From positions 124,001-188,000 of the forward strand of contig NZ_JBPPGJ010000004.1 in NCBI RefSeq assembly GCF_051594765.1: a DNA stretch of 64,000 nucleotides, given 5' to 3'. Below, piece after piece: positions 1 to 8,136 of this stretch (positions within the stretch are counted from its first letter, which is position 1; each line of letters opens with the position of its first letter). The notes beneath the pieces are model-generated. The model saw nothing but the letters and a program-made list of their open reading frames with translations. It did not search any database and was not told the origin of the DNA. This DNA comes from Paenibacillus_AR sp051594765. GTDB lineage: Bacteria > Bacillota > Bacilli > Paenibacillales > NBRC-103111. The position numbers and the translations under genes are program-made.

Positions 1-57
1 GTTTTTTCCATGATCAGACCTCTTCTTATCCGAGTTATTGGTCGGAACTGCCGTCAC
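1..57 (-). CDS. N-terminus of an outgoing gene, product unknown (partial)
   Basis: Only 19 codons lie inside the window. A GTG at 57-55 sits 9 nt after a perfect AAGGAGG (read on the minus strand) and opens a frame without a stop to the window edge. The peptide is polar (begins V/M-TAVPTNNSDKK) and has no signal sequence. An ATG at 11-9 on the same strand, preceded by AGAGG, is an alternative but weaker start in another frame. Nothing can be said about function. Confidence 0.5.
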   Translation of the reverse strand, partial: MTAVPTNNSDKKRSDHGKN

Positions 58-77
58 AGGCGAATTCCTCCTTAATG

Positions 78-106
78 ATTATAGCGTGTAATCCTCCTTA
101 TTCCAA
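78..106 (-). promoter_or_regulatory. Likely sigma-A promoter for the outgoing left-edge gene
   Basis: On the minus strand TTGGAA, a 17-nt spacer and a perfect TATAAT precede the GTG start at 57. A second SD-like AAGGAGG lies inside the spacer, so this short stretch carries two copies of TAAGGAGGA about 20 nt apart. The -10 is so close to the downstream SD that the transcript would have a very short leader. Confidence 0.45.
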
Positions 107-254
107 TTCCTTTACACAGTTAGTCCGCGAAAAAGTTTCACCCCAAACACAATACCTATAGAGATCACGCCCCTATATTCTGTTGCCATTACGCACCGAA
201 CCTGACATCCGCCTATATATTGAAGCATACCGTAACAAGGAGATGACTTCCGGC

Positions 255-845
255 ATGTATGAATATGATCTGGGGTTCAGACCGGTCCGCCCGAGGATCT
301 GGACACCGTCCCAAGTGGAGTTGAACCGAAAGCTGCGCACCCTGTGGGAGCAGCACATTTATTGGACCCGGCTGACCGTCAACAGCATTATCGGCCGGCT
401 TCCGGACGAGAAGGCCACCACGGGACGCCTGCTCCGCAACCCTGCGGATTTTGCCGATGCCCTTCGGCCTCTCTATGGTCCGGCTATCGCCAGCCGCTTC
501 GCCTCGCTTCTCCGGGAGCATCTCACCATAGCGGCCGAGCTCGTTCATGCGCTTCAGGCCGGCAACGCCATGGGTGCTTCCCAAGCGCGCAACCGCTGGT
601 TTCAGAATGCCGACGCCATCGCCGCGTTCTTGGCCGGCATCAACCCGCACTGGAGCCGGGAAGCCTGGAGACGCATGATGCACGAGCATCTGGAGCTCCT
701 AAGCCAAGAGGTTGCCTCCCGTCTCGCGGGACATTACGAAGAGAACGTCGCGACGAACGACCGCGTTGAACCTCAGGCGCTGGAGATGGCCGACGTTATG
801 ACGGAGGGCATCATCCGGCAGTTCCCGGGAGCATTCACGTACTGA
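255..845 (+). CDS. Helical protein of unknown function
   Basis: About 196 residues, predicted mostly alpha-helical and amphipathic, with no signal peptide or membrane segment. I chose ATG 255 because AAGGAG at 237-242 is 12 nt upstream; ATG 243 directly abuts it and the longer frame from 183 has no SD. Recognisable blocks are LLRNPADFADAL, HLTIAAELVHAL and MADVMTEGIIRQFP. I remember similar Paenibacillus proteins being labelled acetylglutamate kinase in databases, but I see no kinase motif, so that label should not be trusted. It is a stand-alone gene, and 846-984 downstream holds only the promoter of the next gene. Confidence 0.75.
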   Translation: MYEYDLGFRPVRPRIWTPSQVELNRKLRTLWEQHIYWTRLTVNSIIGRLPDEKATTGRLLRNPADFADALRPLYGPAIASRFASLLREHLTIAAELVHALQAGNAMGASQARNRWFQNADAIAAFLAGINPHWSREAWRRMMHEHLELLSQEVASRLAGHYEENVATNDRVEPQALEMADVMTEGIIRQFPGAFTY

Positions 846-924
846 AGCGTCGGCTGCGCGCGGACGTAATGCCCTAGCCGGAACAAGGGATCGACTTATC
901 GTTCTTATCGTCACAGATGCTCTA

Positions 925-953
925 CAGCTTCCTTCCGATAAAGGGTATATAAT
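925..953 (+). promoter_or_regulatory. Promoter of the EFR1 gene (good -10, weak -35)
   Basis: TATAAT at 948-953 is perfect; the -35 region around 925-930 is poor. The -10 overlaps the ATG at 952, so translation cannot begin there. This supports the start at 985. Confidence 0.45.
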
Positions 954-984
954 GGGGCCATCCAGAAAAAGGGAGGAGTTCGGA

Positions 985-1878
985 ATGGCCGCTACTGGAA
1001 CGAAGACGGGAATCTTCTATTTCTCGGGAACCGGCAATACGGAACGGGTGGCCGCAAGGCTGGGAGAGGCCTTGGAGCGGCGGAACCATACCGTCCGCCT
1101 GAGCCGGATCGATCGGATTCTGAAGGGCGCTGAAGCACCCGACTACGACAGCCTGGAGCTCCTCGGCATCGGACATCCCGTTCTGGGTTTCGGAGCTACA
1201 GATTTGGTCATCCGGTTCGCCGAGCAATTGCCCCCCGGCGGTGGGAAGCCCGCATTCGTATTCAAGACCGCCTCCTCCCCCCATTATGTCAACCACGGCG
1301 CTTCGGAATCCGTCATCCGGATCCTTCATCGGAAGGAATACCGTGTCTTCCATGATTCCATCTTCGCCATGCCCTGCAACTTCTTCATGAGATATGACGA
1401 CCGGATGAACAAGCAATTGGATCAAGCCTCCATCGGGCTTGCCGACCGCACGGCAGACGAGATCGCTCGGGGAGTATCCAAGGGCCTTCCGATCCATCCC
1501 GCCCTATCCAAGCTTCTTCGTATGGTCAACGTGATGGAGGAGCGCGGGGCACGGTATTGGGTCAAAGGGCTGCGCGCCACTGCTGCATGCCGCACCTGCG
1601 GCCGCTGCTCCCGGGAATGCCCCCAGTCCAACATCCGGATGGAGGACGGGAAAATCCGGTTCGGCCCGGATTGTATCTGGTGCATGCGCTGCGTCTATGG
1701 CTGCCCGGTGGAAGCCATAGAAGCTAAGCGGCTCCCCTCGAGCGTTGTCCGGCCCTATACCGGAGGGCCTGCACTGGACCGCCTGGCCCGTGATCCTCAT
1801 AACGACGGGCAATACGTCCATGCGAAGAGCCGGGGTTACTACCGTCACTTCATTCCTTACTTCTTCGATCGGGAATAA
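985..1878 (+). CDS. EFR1 family flavodoxin/ferredoxin fusion protein
   Basis: A 297-residue cytoplasmic electron-transfer protein. The N-terminal half is flavodoxin-like, with the FMN phosphate-binding loop FYFSGTGNTERVA near residues 9-21. The C-terminal part has two 4Fe-4S motifs, CRTCGRCSRECP and CIWCMRCVYGCP, like a bacterial 2[4Fe-4S] ferredoxin. This arrangement defines the EFR1 family, whose physiological partners are largely unknown. The start is ATG 985, with GGGAGGAG 971-978 at good spacing. It is monocistronic, ending at a hairpin shared with the convergent acyl-CoA synthetase gene. The family call is firm; partner and pathway are not inferable. Confidence 0.88.
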   Translation: MAATGTKTGIFYFSGTGNTERVAARLGEALERRNHTVRLSRIDRILKGAEAPDYDSLELLGIGHPVLGFGATDLVIRFAEQLPPGGGKPAFVFKTASSPHYVNHGASESVIRILHRKEYRVFHDSIFAMPCNFFMRYDDRMNKQLDQASIGLADRTADEIARGVSKGLPIHPALSKLLRMVNVMEERGARYWVKGLRATAACRTCGRCSRECPQSNIRMEDGKIRFGPDCIWCMRCVYGCPVEAIEAKRLPSSVVRPYTGGPALDRLARDPHNDGQYVHAKSRGYYRHFIPYFFDRE

Positions 1879-1880
1879 AA

Positions 1881-1919
1881 AAGAGCGGTTGGGCAGAGTT
1901 CCTGCACCAACCGCTTCTT
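1881..1919. terminator. Bidirectional terminator between EFR1 and acyl-CoA synthetase genes
   Basis: AGCGGTTGG (1884-1892) pairs with CCAACCGCT (1907-1915). The flanking A-run (1875-1882) gives a U-run on the minus strand, and TTCTTC follows on the plus strand. Confidence 0.7.
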
Positions 1920-1933
1920 CATGTCCAGGGAGC

Positions 1934-3529
1934 CTATACGCCGGCATAGGCCGCAGCTTCCGCCTCCCGCAGCTCCACCCGGCGGATCTTGCCCGAGCTG
2001 GTCTTGGGCAGATCCCCGACGAACTCGATCCGGCGCGGGTACTTGTAGGGCGCCGTCCATTCCTTCACATGCTCCTGCAGCTCCCGGACAAGCGCCTCCG
2101 ATGCAGCGTCGGCTTCCTTCAGCACGACGAATGCCTTCACCACATGTCCCCGGATCTCGTCCGGACTGGCGACCACCGCACATTCCTTGACGGCATCGTG
2201 CTTCAGGAGCGCATCCTCCACCTCGAAGGGACCGATGGTGTAGCCGGAGCTGATGATAATATCGTCGCTTCGGCCTTCGAACCAGAAGCAGCCGTCCTCA
2301 TCCTTACGGGCCCGGTCGCCCGTAACGAAGTATTCGCCGCGCATCGCAGCGGCCTTACGTTCCGGCTCCTTGTAGTAGGTCTGGAACAAGGCCGGCATGG
2401 AGCCGTGGACCCCGATGTCTCCCACTTGACCAGGGGGCAGCGGACGTCCTTCGCCATCGATAACCTCCACCAGCCCATGGGCGGTGGCGCGGCCCATGGA
2501 GCCGGCCTTCATGGCGGAATCCTTCAGCGTTCCAATCAGCAGCGTGCTCTCCGTCTGGCCGTACCCGTCCCGGATCGTCAGGTTGAAGGAGCGGCGGAAC
2601 ACCTCGATGACCGCGCCGTTCAGCGGCTCACCGGCCGAAACCGCGCTGCGCAGCGCCGACAGATCATAACGCTCCAGACGGTCGGTCTTGGCCATCAGCC
2701 GGTATTCCGTAGGCGTACAGCACAGCACCCGGATCCTCTGATCCTGGAGAAGCTGCAGGAAGGTCTCCGGCTGGAAGCGGCCGCTGTAGACGAACCCTGT
2801 GGCGCCGGTGCCCAACACCGAGAGGAAGGGGCTCCAGATCCACTTCTGCCAGCCCGGTGCAGCCGTAGCCCATACCATGTCCGACTCCCGGATATCCAGC
2901 CAGGAAGTGGCGGTGATCCGGAGGTGGGCGTAAGCCCAGCCATGGGTATGGACGACACCCTTAGGGTTGCCTGTGGTGCCGGAGGTATAGGCGAGGAGAG
3001 CCATATCGTCCCGATGCGTGTCCACGGCCGGATAGTGGTCCGGCTGGTTCATCGTAAGCCGGTCCAGGGACAGCCAGCCCTTCAGACTGTCATCCAGCGT
3101 GATGCGGAATTGAAGGGAGGGGGTGTCGTCGTCAATCTTCTCCACCTCTCCTGTAAAGGCCGGGAACGCGATAACCGCACGGGCCTCCGCATGACGGATC
3201 CGGTAGCTCAGGTCCTTGGCACGAAGCATCTCGGAGGATGGGATTACCACCAATCCCAGCTTGAAGCAGGCAAGATAGAGCGCGTAAGACTGGATCAGGC
3301 GCGGCATGATGACCAAGACCCGGTCTCCCTTGGCCAGGCCCAGGCTAGCCAATCCGCCTGCGATCCGGCTCGCTTCCCGCAGCAGTCCGTTGTAAGTGAT
3401 CTCTTCTGTATGACCGGCTTCGTCCATCCACTTCAAGGCGGTCTTGTCCGATGCGTGCTTCTCTATTTCCATAGACAGATTATAGCGCTCGGGCGCTTGG
3501 TAGGTTTCGATCAGGTGTTGAGTATCCAC
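1934..3529 (-). CDS. Acyl-CoA synthetase, MbcS-like (AMP-forming)
   Basis: A 531-residue ANL-superfamily ligase that activates a carboxylic acid through an acyl-adenylate to the CoA thioester. Visible motifs in order are the phosphate loop YTSGTTGNPKG, the adenine-binding motif YGQTES, TGDRA, the hinge region FEGRSDDIIISSGYTIGPFEVE (20 residues shown at most: FEGRSDDIIISSGYTI), and the C-terminal catalytic-lysine region PKTSSGKIRR. Overall it resembles medium/branched-chain acyl-CoA synthetase MbcS of Bacillus; the exact chain length is not predictable. It starts at GTG 3529, with AAGGAG 8 nt upstream. The promoter contains a FapR-like operator (separate entry), suggesting control by malonyl-CoA status. 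It is a single-gene unit. Confidence 0.88.
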   Translation of the reverse strand: MDTQHLIETYQAPERYNLSMEIEKHASDKTALKWMDEAGHTEEITYNGLLREASRIAGGLASLGLAKGDRVLVIMPRLIQSYALYLACFKLGLVVIPSSEMLRAKDLSYRIRHAEARAVIAFPAFTGEVEKIDDDTPSLQFRITLDDSLKGWLSLDRLTMNQPDHYPAVDTHRDDMALLAYTSGTTGNPKGVVHTHGWAYAHLRITATSWLDIRESDMVWATAAPGWQKWIWSPFLSVLGTGATGFVYSGRFQPETFLQLLQDQRIRVLCCTPTEYRLMAKTDRLERYDLSALRSAVSAGEPLNGAVIEVFRRSFNLTIRDGYGQTESTLLIGTLKDSAMKAGSMGRATAHGLVEVIDGEGRPLPPGQVGDIGVHGSMPALFQTYYKEPERKAAAMRGEYFVTGDRARKDEDGCFWFEGRSDDIIISSGYTIGPFEVEDALLKHDAVKECAVVASPDEIRGHVVKAFVVLKEADAASEALVRELQEHVKEWTAPYKYPRRIEFVGDLPKTSSGKIRRVELREAEAAAYAGV

Positions 3530-3585
3530 AAGTCAAGCTCCTTCGTCGGGTAATATCCTTCTATTGACCATTATAGGGCTAAATC

Positions 3586-3614
3586 CTAGTACCTAGTACT
3601 AATAAAGGTGTCAA
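3586..3614 (-). promoter_or_regulatory. Promoter with FapR-like operator upstream of acyl-CoA synthetase
   Basis: On the minus strand TTGACA (3614-3609), a 17-nt spacer and TACTAG (3591-3586) form a promoter; a better TATAAT lies at 3575-3570. Overlapping them is TAGTACCTAGTACTAA (3587-3602, plus strand). This near-palindrome matches the remembered FapR consensus TTAGTACCTrnTACTAA at almost every position. FapR is the Firmicute repressor of lipid synthesis that is released by malonyl-CoA. The match is seen in the sequence; FapR binding is inference. Confidence 0.65.
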
Positions 3615-3642
3615 TTTTATGATACATTTTCCCCGCCGAGGA

Positions 3643-4179
3643 TTACCTCCACACCCGCTCCACCCTATACGATTCACCCGTATTTTCCAGAAGGTACACA
3701 TCCGGGTTGGTGAGTGCCTCCCACGCTTCGTAGCCGTAGCTGCGATCATAATGATGAAGCAGTAAAGACAGCAAGTTTCCGTGGGTGACGATGACGGCGC
3801 GGTTCAGTCCGCTTTCACTTATCTCGCGAATCACGGATACGGCCCGCTGCATCGCTGCTCTGCTGGATTCGCCGCCTTCGAATTGCAAGTCAAGATCTTG
3901 GAAGGTGTTCCGCAGCATCTCACACCAATCCGGACGATTCTCCCCGCATAGAATCCGTTCGGACAATCGTTCGTCGGTGCGGATGCTCATGCGGAGCTTC
4001 TGCGCCAAGGGCGATATGGATTGGACCGCCCGCAGATACGGACTGGAGAAGATCTCTTCTATATGAAGTCCGCTCAGAAATTCGCATAAGGCTTCCGCTT
4101 GGGCGCGGCCTTTATCTGTGAGAGGAGCAGCAGGTTCCTGTCCTGCGGCTGAACAGTGCCGGACGATATAGAGCTTCAA
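3643..4179 (-). CDS. Histidine phosphatase family protein
   Basis: A 178-residue phosphoglycerate-mutase-like fold. The N-terminus has the catalytic histidine in IVRHCSAAGQEP, where cysteine follows RH instead of the usual glycine. The second catalytic histidine is in IVTHGNLLSLLLH near residue 135, and the phosphate-pocket region FSSPYLRAVQS is present. The substrate is unknown. The ATG at 4179 overlaps the stop of the upstream phosphotransferase gene by 4 nt (ATGA), so the two are translationally coupled. The fragment ends close to the acyl-CoA synthetase promoter. Confidence 0.85.
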   Translation of the reverse strand: MKLYIVRHCSAAGQEPAAPLTDKGRAQAEALCEFLSGLHIEEIFSSPYLRAVQSISPLAQKLRMSIRTDERLSERILCGENRPDWCEMLRNTFQDLDLQFEGGESSRAAMQRAVSVIREISESGLNRAVIVTHGNLLSLLLHHYDRSYGYEAWEALTNPDVYLLENTGESYRVERVWR

Positions 4180-5033
4180 GGACGATCCCCTCCTCTATCT
4201 TCCAGTCCCTGCCGGATCATCCGGACCAGCCTCATCTTCTCTTCATCGGGAATGCCGTCCGCAGCCAGCTTCCTTGCTGCGATCGGAACGAGCCAGGGAG
4301 CAATTACGCCATCACTCATCCCCGTTAAGGTCCTATATTCGTCCATGAAGCCGCCGATGATCTCCTCACGCATGGAATCGAAGAAATTGAGGATGCCGGC
4401 CGGAAGGAACGAAGGCAGCACCCCATAGCGGATCATCAGGATATATTCGGCAAGATCCGCTTCCGGATTCCCGATCGAGGCGTTCATCCAATCGAGGATC
4501 ACCACGCTGCCGTCCGGCCTGATCATCAGGTTGCCCGGATTGGGGTCGCCATGACACAGCATCTGCTTCGGAGGCAAGGAATCAAGGATGGAGATTATGG
4601 CATCTTTTTCATCCGAACGCAGATACGGAGCTCTTCGGATATCGGACTTGATGCTGCTTCTCTGAGCTGGCAGATCGCTGCTGACAGACTCCATACGGTG
4701 AATCCTGCACAAGACCTGGGCCGTTAGCCTGATGTCCGCATCATTCCTCTCAGGGGAACGGTCCGAAGCCATCTGCCGGATGAACCGCTCCATGAGGGTC
4801 TCGCCGACAATACGTTCCACCACCAGCCCCGGACGTCCGTCCTTTTCAATAAATTGATAAGGCTGCGGTACGGGAAGCCCGCATTCCCAGGCGATCTGGT
4901 TATTGCGGTATTCCTTTCTGGCCGCTTCAAAGCTCGTATTCGACTTCGCCAGCTTCAGGATCCGGCCATCCCCGATCGCATAAACCTCCGAGCAGCCGCC
5001 TTCACCGATCTTTTCGCCAATATGCAGAGTCAT
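4176..5033 (-). CDS. Phosphotransferase (APH/choline-kinase-like)
   Basis: A 285-residue aminoglycoside-phosphotransferase-type small-molecule kinase. The glycine-rich loop IGEGGCSEVYAIGDG is at the N-terminus, followed by the catalytic loop MLCHGDPNPGNLMI (HGDxxxxN) and the metal-binding segment VVILDWMNASIGNPEADLAEY. These are the kinase catalytic Asp, Asn and DxD-type residues of the family. Start ATG 5033 has AAGGA 9 nt upstream; the in-frame ATG 5042 abuts that SD, and the longer frame to 5093 has none. It is coupled to the histidine phosphatase, making a kinase/phosphatase pair. The substrate (antibiotic, choline, sugar or other) cannot be told. Confidence 0.85.
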   Translation of the reverse strand: MTLHIGEKIGEGGCSEVYAIGDGRILKLAKSNTSFEAARKEYRNNQIAWECGLPVPQPYQFIEKDGRPGLVVERIVGETLMERFIRQMASDRSPERNDADIRLTAQVLCRIHRMESVSSDLPAQRSSIKSDIRRAPYLRSDEKDAIISILDSLPPKQMLCHGDPNPGNLMIRPDGSVVILDWMNASIGNPEADLAEYILMIRYGVLPSFLPAGILNFFDSMREEIIGGFMDEYRTLTGMSDGVIAPWLVPIAARKLAADGIPDEEKMRLVRMIRQGLEDRGGDRP

Positions 5034-5133
5034 AGGGTCCATTCCTTCGACATTGGTGTGGGCGGACTGCTGAGCAGACCGCCTCGTCACCATCTATTCG
5101 CCGTACAGGACGTGATTTCCTTTATTTCCCTGC

Positions 5134-6027
5134 TTACTGGTCTCCCGATTTGTACTTACGGATGAACGAGACCGCTTTCCTGATATCCTCCTCCGGTTGA
5201 TCGCCCACTTCCCTCTCGATAGTCAGGTATCCCTTATAACCGATCTCCTGCAAAGCCGCGAAATAGGCGTCAAAATCCACCCCTCCCTCGCCCAAGGGAA
5301 GCTCCCGGAACCAGGCTCCCGAGCGGACCAGCTCGGCCATATGCTGATGATCCATCGGCTGGTACCCCAGCGCACCATAGACCGCCCGCGGATCGACGTC
5401 CTGATAGCGGATGCCATCCTTCACGTGCGTATGCACGATGTAGTCTCGGAGTAGGCGCACGCCCTGCACCGGATCGTCTCCCGTCACCATGACCATGTTG
5501 GCGGGATCGAAATTGACCGCCAATCCCTTGGTCCCGAGAGAATCGAGGAATGACTTCAGATGGGCGGCTGTCTCGGGTCCGGTCTCCACGGCAAAATAGC
5601 CTTGCATTGCCGCCGCATATTCGCCAAGCTCCGCACAAGCCTCCTGCATCGTCCGATAAACCGGGTCCGCCGGATCTGCGGGAATGATGCCGATATGGGT
5701 GGTCACCGTCGAACAGCCCAAGTCCATCGCCAGCTCCAGAATCCGCTTGGATTTCTCAATCTTGAGGGGATTCTCCCGATGGTCCTGAAACCCATGGCCT
5801 CCCAGGTCGCCGCACAAGGCTGAGATTTCCAGACCCAAGCCGGCGATGGTGCTTCTCCACTCCTTGCGCCCGCCGGCGGAGAGATTACCCGGATCCATCT
5901 CGCCGGATACCGCCCAGATCTGAACACCGTCCGCTCCGATGGCCTTAGCCTTCTTCAGCCCTTCCCGGACACCGACCCCGAAGCAGTCCACGACCACGCC
6001 TATTGGATTCGTGAATGGATGTACCAT
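5134..6027 (-). CDS. Sugar phosphate isomerase/epimerase-like TIM barrel
   Basis: A 297-residue xylose-isomerase-like TIM barrel (AP endonuclease 2 superfamily). Metal-binding-type segments are AVETGPETAAHLKSF, NFDPANMVMV and VHTHVKDGI, and the C-terminus has TIEREVGDQPEEDIRKA. Such enzymes isomerise or epimerise sugars, keto-inositols or hydroxypyruvate; the substrate cannot be assigned. The SD AAGGGGGG precedes ATG 6027. It is the last gene of a three-gene operon (7946 to 5134) with a Gfo/Idh/MocA dehydrogenase and a second TIM barrel; this combination is typical for oxidation of cyclitols or modified sugars. Confidence 0.85.
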   Translation of the reverse strand: MVHPFTNPIGVVVDCFGVGVREGLKKAKAIGADGVQIWAVSGEMDPGNLSAGGRKEWRSTIAGLGLEISALCGDLGGHGFQDHRENPLKIEKSKRILELAMDLGCSTVTTHIGIIPADPADPVYRTMQEACAELGEYAAAMQGYFAVETGPETAAHLKSFLDSLGTKGLAVNFDPANMVMVTGDDPVQGVRLLRDYIVHTHVKDGIRYQDVDPRAVYGALGYQPMDHQHMAELVRSGAWFRELPLGEGGVDFDAYFAALQEIGYKGYLTIEREVGDQPEEDIRKAVSFIRKYKSGDQ

Positions 6028-6039
6028 CGTATTCCCCCC

Positions 6040-7080
6040 TTACCCTTTCTCATGGAGCGTTCCATCGACGTCGATCCAAGCCCCGGCTTGGGCCGCGGAC
6101 AGAGCTTCCGCCCGGACGATAGTCAGCGTATCCGCTGTGCTCTCCGGCGTACAAACCCGGATCGGCCGATCCTGGAGCACGGCATTCAAGAAGTAGACCA
6201 GTTCGCCGTAATAGCCGCTGTCGGCCGCAAGCTCCGGTACGAAGCCGGGGGCACCGTTGGGGTTCACCTTGACCGTGGAGCCGTCAAAAAGGAGATTGCC
6301 TCCTTCGAAGTTGACCCGGTAGCCCATATAGAAGCCGAAGTCCCCTTCCAGAGTCCAATCCGCTTGAGCGTTGATCACCTTGCCGTCCGGATAATAATAG
6401 TGGCTGGATACGAGGTCCATGCCTGCACCCGGTATGACGTTCCTTCCCAATGCCGACACTCTGGACGGCTTGCCGAATAGATAATGGATCATGTCCGTGT
6501 CATGAATGTGCATATCCAGCAAGCATCCGCCGCTCAGCTTCTCATCGAGGAACCAGTCCTTCGGGGAATGGGAGCCCCTATAGAAATACCCTTCGGTCAC
6601 AGCGCCAAACCGCCGGTCCTCCACACACCTCTTCAAATATTCATATCCCGGCCAGAAACGGAGACATTGGGCGATCATCAGCTTCTTGCCCGTTCTGGCA
6701 GCGGTTTCGGCCATCTTCCGGGCGTCTGCCGGATTCAGCGCCATCGGTTTTTCGCAGAGGACGTGGAAGCCCTTCTCCAGCAGCTCGATGCTCATCTCGG
6801 CATGCAGATATGTGGGGACGGCCAGGTCGATGACATCCAGCTCTTCGGCCGCAATCATGCGATCCAACCGGTCATACAGGTGATACGAGGTCAGATCATA
6901 AACCGACTGGGCCGTGGACATATTGCCGCCTGCCGCACCGTCCTTCAGCTCCTCGATCCGGATATCGCATATGGCCTTCAGCTCCAGAGGAAAGCCCTCG
7001 GAGATCAGCCGGTTGTAGTTGTCCAGATGCATGCGGCCCATAAAGCCGAAGCCCACCAATCCGATTCTCAACATCGTCAT
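6040..7080 (-). CDS. Gfo/Idh/MocA family oxidoreductase
   Basis: A 346-residue NAD(P)-dependent dehydrogenase. The Rossmann loop GLVGFGFMGRMH is at the N-terminus, the family motif VLCEKPMALNP lies near residue 110, and the substrate/cofactor-side motif GGCLLDMHIHDTDMIHYLFG is near 185 (the general GG..D.g.H..D pattern). The first two domains are therefore intact and the length is normal. AGGAGG overlaps the stop codon of the upstream gene and places ATG 7080 about 10 nt downstream, so it is cotranscribed with the flanking TIM-barrel genes. The likely substrate is a sugar or inositol, but this is not determined. Confidence 0.9.
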   Translation of the reverse strand: MTMLRIGLVGFGFMGRMHLDNYNRLISEGFPLELKAICDIRIEELKDGAAGGNMSTAQSVYDLTSYHLYDRLDRMIAAEELDVIDLAVPTYLHAEMSIELLEKGFHVLCEKPMALNPADARKMAETAARTGKKLMIAQCLRFWPGYEYLKRCVEDRRFGAVTEGYFYRGSHSPKDWFLDEKLSGGCLLDMHIHDTDMIHYLFGKPSRVSALGRNVIPGAGMDLVSSHYYYPDGKVINAQADWTLEGDFGFYMGYRVNFEGGNLLFDGSTVKVNPNGAPGFVPELAADSGYYGELVYFLNAVLQDRPIRVCTPESTADTLTIVRAEALSAAQAGAWIDVDGTLHEKG

Positions 7081-7088
7081 GAACCCTC

Positions 7089-7946
7089 CTATTCGATTCC
7101 GAATGCGGTCCTGCCCAGAATGACATCCATGGAAGCGGACGTATTGTAGATGATCTGTTCCGTATAGTGCCTATAGTTCGGGATCATCTCGGCCGTCACA
7201 TACCCGTCGTAGCCCGTCTGCCGGAGCGCCGCCATCACCGTCGGATAGTCCACGTCTCCGGCCAGCAGGTCCACGAACCCGTGCAGTCCCCCGGCTTCCC
7301 GGCGGTAATCCTTAAAGTGAACCTTCTTGATCCGCTTCCCCAGGATGCGGACCCACTGCTCCGGGTAGCCGGCGTATACCACGTTGCCCACGTCAAAGTA
7401 AGAACCGATGAAGGGAGAGCCGATGGAGTCGATGAAGCCTCGCAGCTCCAGGGGAGACAAGAGGAACTTGTTCCATACGTTCTCGATCCCGATGTTGACC
7501 CCCGCTTGCTCCGCTTCGGGAGCCAGCTTGCGGACCGCCTCCTGCGCCCGTTCGTAAGCCTTCTCATAATCCACCACATTCGATCCCGGGATAAAATCAA
7601 CCCCGACCGCGCCAGGTATCACCAGGATCGTATCGGCTCCTAATGCCGCTGCGGTTTCCAGCTGCTTCTTGCAGATATCCATGGCCTTGATCCGTTCCGC
7701 CTCCGAATCACTCGTCATCCAGCTGCCCCAATAGAGGCCTGTGGCCAAGCTGCTGATCTCCAAACCCAGCTCCCGGATCTGTCTGGCTATGGACCTTACC
7801 TCCTGCTCCGTCGTCGCAAGCCCCAGCTCGCCCGATTCGTTCAGTGACAATTCCAATCCCTCGAACCCTGCCTTGCGGGCCAGCTTCGCGCATTCCATAA
7901 TCGGCATCCCCTCCGGGAATGACCAGATGTTGATTCCCTTTTTCAC
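7089..7946 (-). CDS. Sugar phosphate isomerase/epimerase-like TIM barrel, first gene of operon
   Basis: A 285-residue TIM barrel of the xylose-isomerase-like family, with INIWSFPEGMP at the start, IGIENVWNKF, SYFDVGNVVYAG and KVHFKDYRREAGG (metal-ligand and substrate-loop regions) in order. The longest frame begins upstream, but AGGAGG followed by 6 nt selects GTG 7946, giving KKGINIW as N-terminus. It heads the operon that continues with the dehydrogenase and the second TIM barrel. It is divergent from an AraC regulator at 8137, the probable regulator of the operon. Confidence 0.87.
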   Translation of the reverse strand: MKKGINIWSFPEGMPIMECAKLARKAGFEGLELSLNESGELGLATTEQEVRSIARQIRELGLEISSLATGLYWGSWMTSDSEAERIKAMDICKKQLETAAALGADTILVIPGAVGVDFIPGSNVVDYEKAYERAQEAVRKLAPEAEQAGVNIGIENVWNKFLLSPLELRGFIDSIGSPFIGSYFDVGNVVYAGYPEQWVRILGKRIKKVHFKDYRREAGGLHGFVDLLAGDVDYPTVMAALRQTGYDGYVTAEMIPNYRHYTEQIIYNTSASMDVILGRTAFGIE

Positions 7947-8136
7947 CGGAATCCTCCTCATCATTTTGTACATTTCCGTTATAAACCCGCACGATGGAAC
8001 TTTTCACATCCCTCCTGCGTTTAACTGTATTATAGTAAATGTTGATCTGGTTTTATTTAGGGAAAAGAGCGAGTTTTTGGACGATTCCGTTCTATCCGAT
8101 AATTCTTAACCCCATACCGGGAGGGATTCTTGCGCC
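7947..8136. promoter_or_regulatory. Divergent control region between sugar operon and AraC gene
   Basis: About 190 bp with a lower-GC core. A perfect TATAAT for the minus-strand operon lies at 8034-8029, with no recognisable -35 element, as expected for an activator-dependent promoter. A well placed AGGAGGG lies at 8010-8016 (minus strand) but is followed by ATG TGA, so it opens no gene. I did not find a clear repeated operator. Confidence 0.4.

Noticed and set aside
1745..3553. 602-codon open frame on the plus strand
   Set aside because: Antisense to the acyl-CoA synthetase gene, which has full motifs and an SD. GC-rich codon use leaves the opposite strand open; no family features or SD are present.
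7708..8007. 99-codon minus-strand frame with an SD-like AGGAGGG before GTG
   Set aside because: The SD is only 2 nt from the GTG, and the frame runs out of phase through the isomerase gene with no family resemblance.
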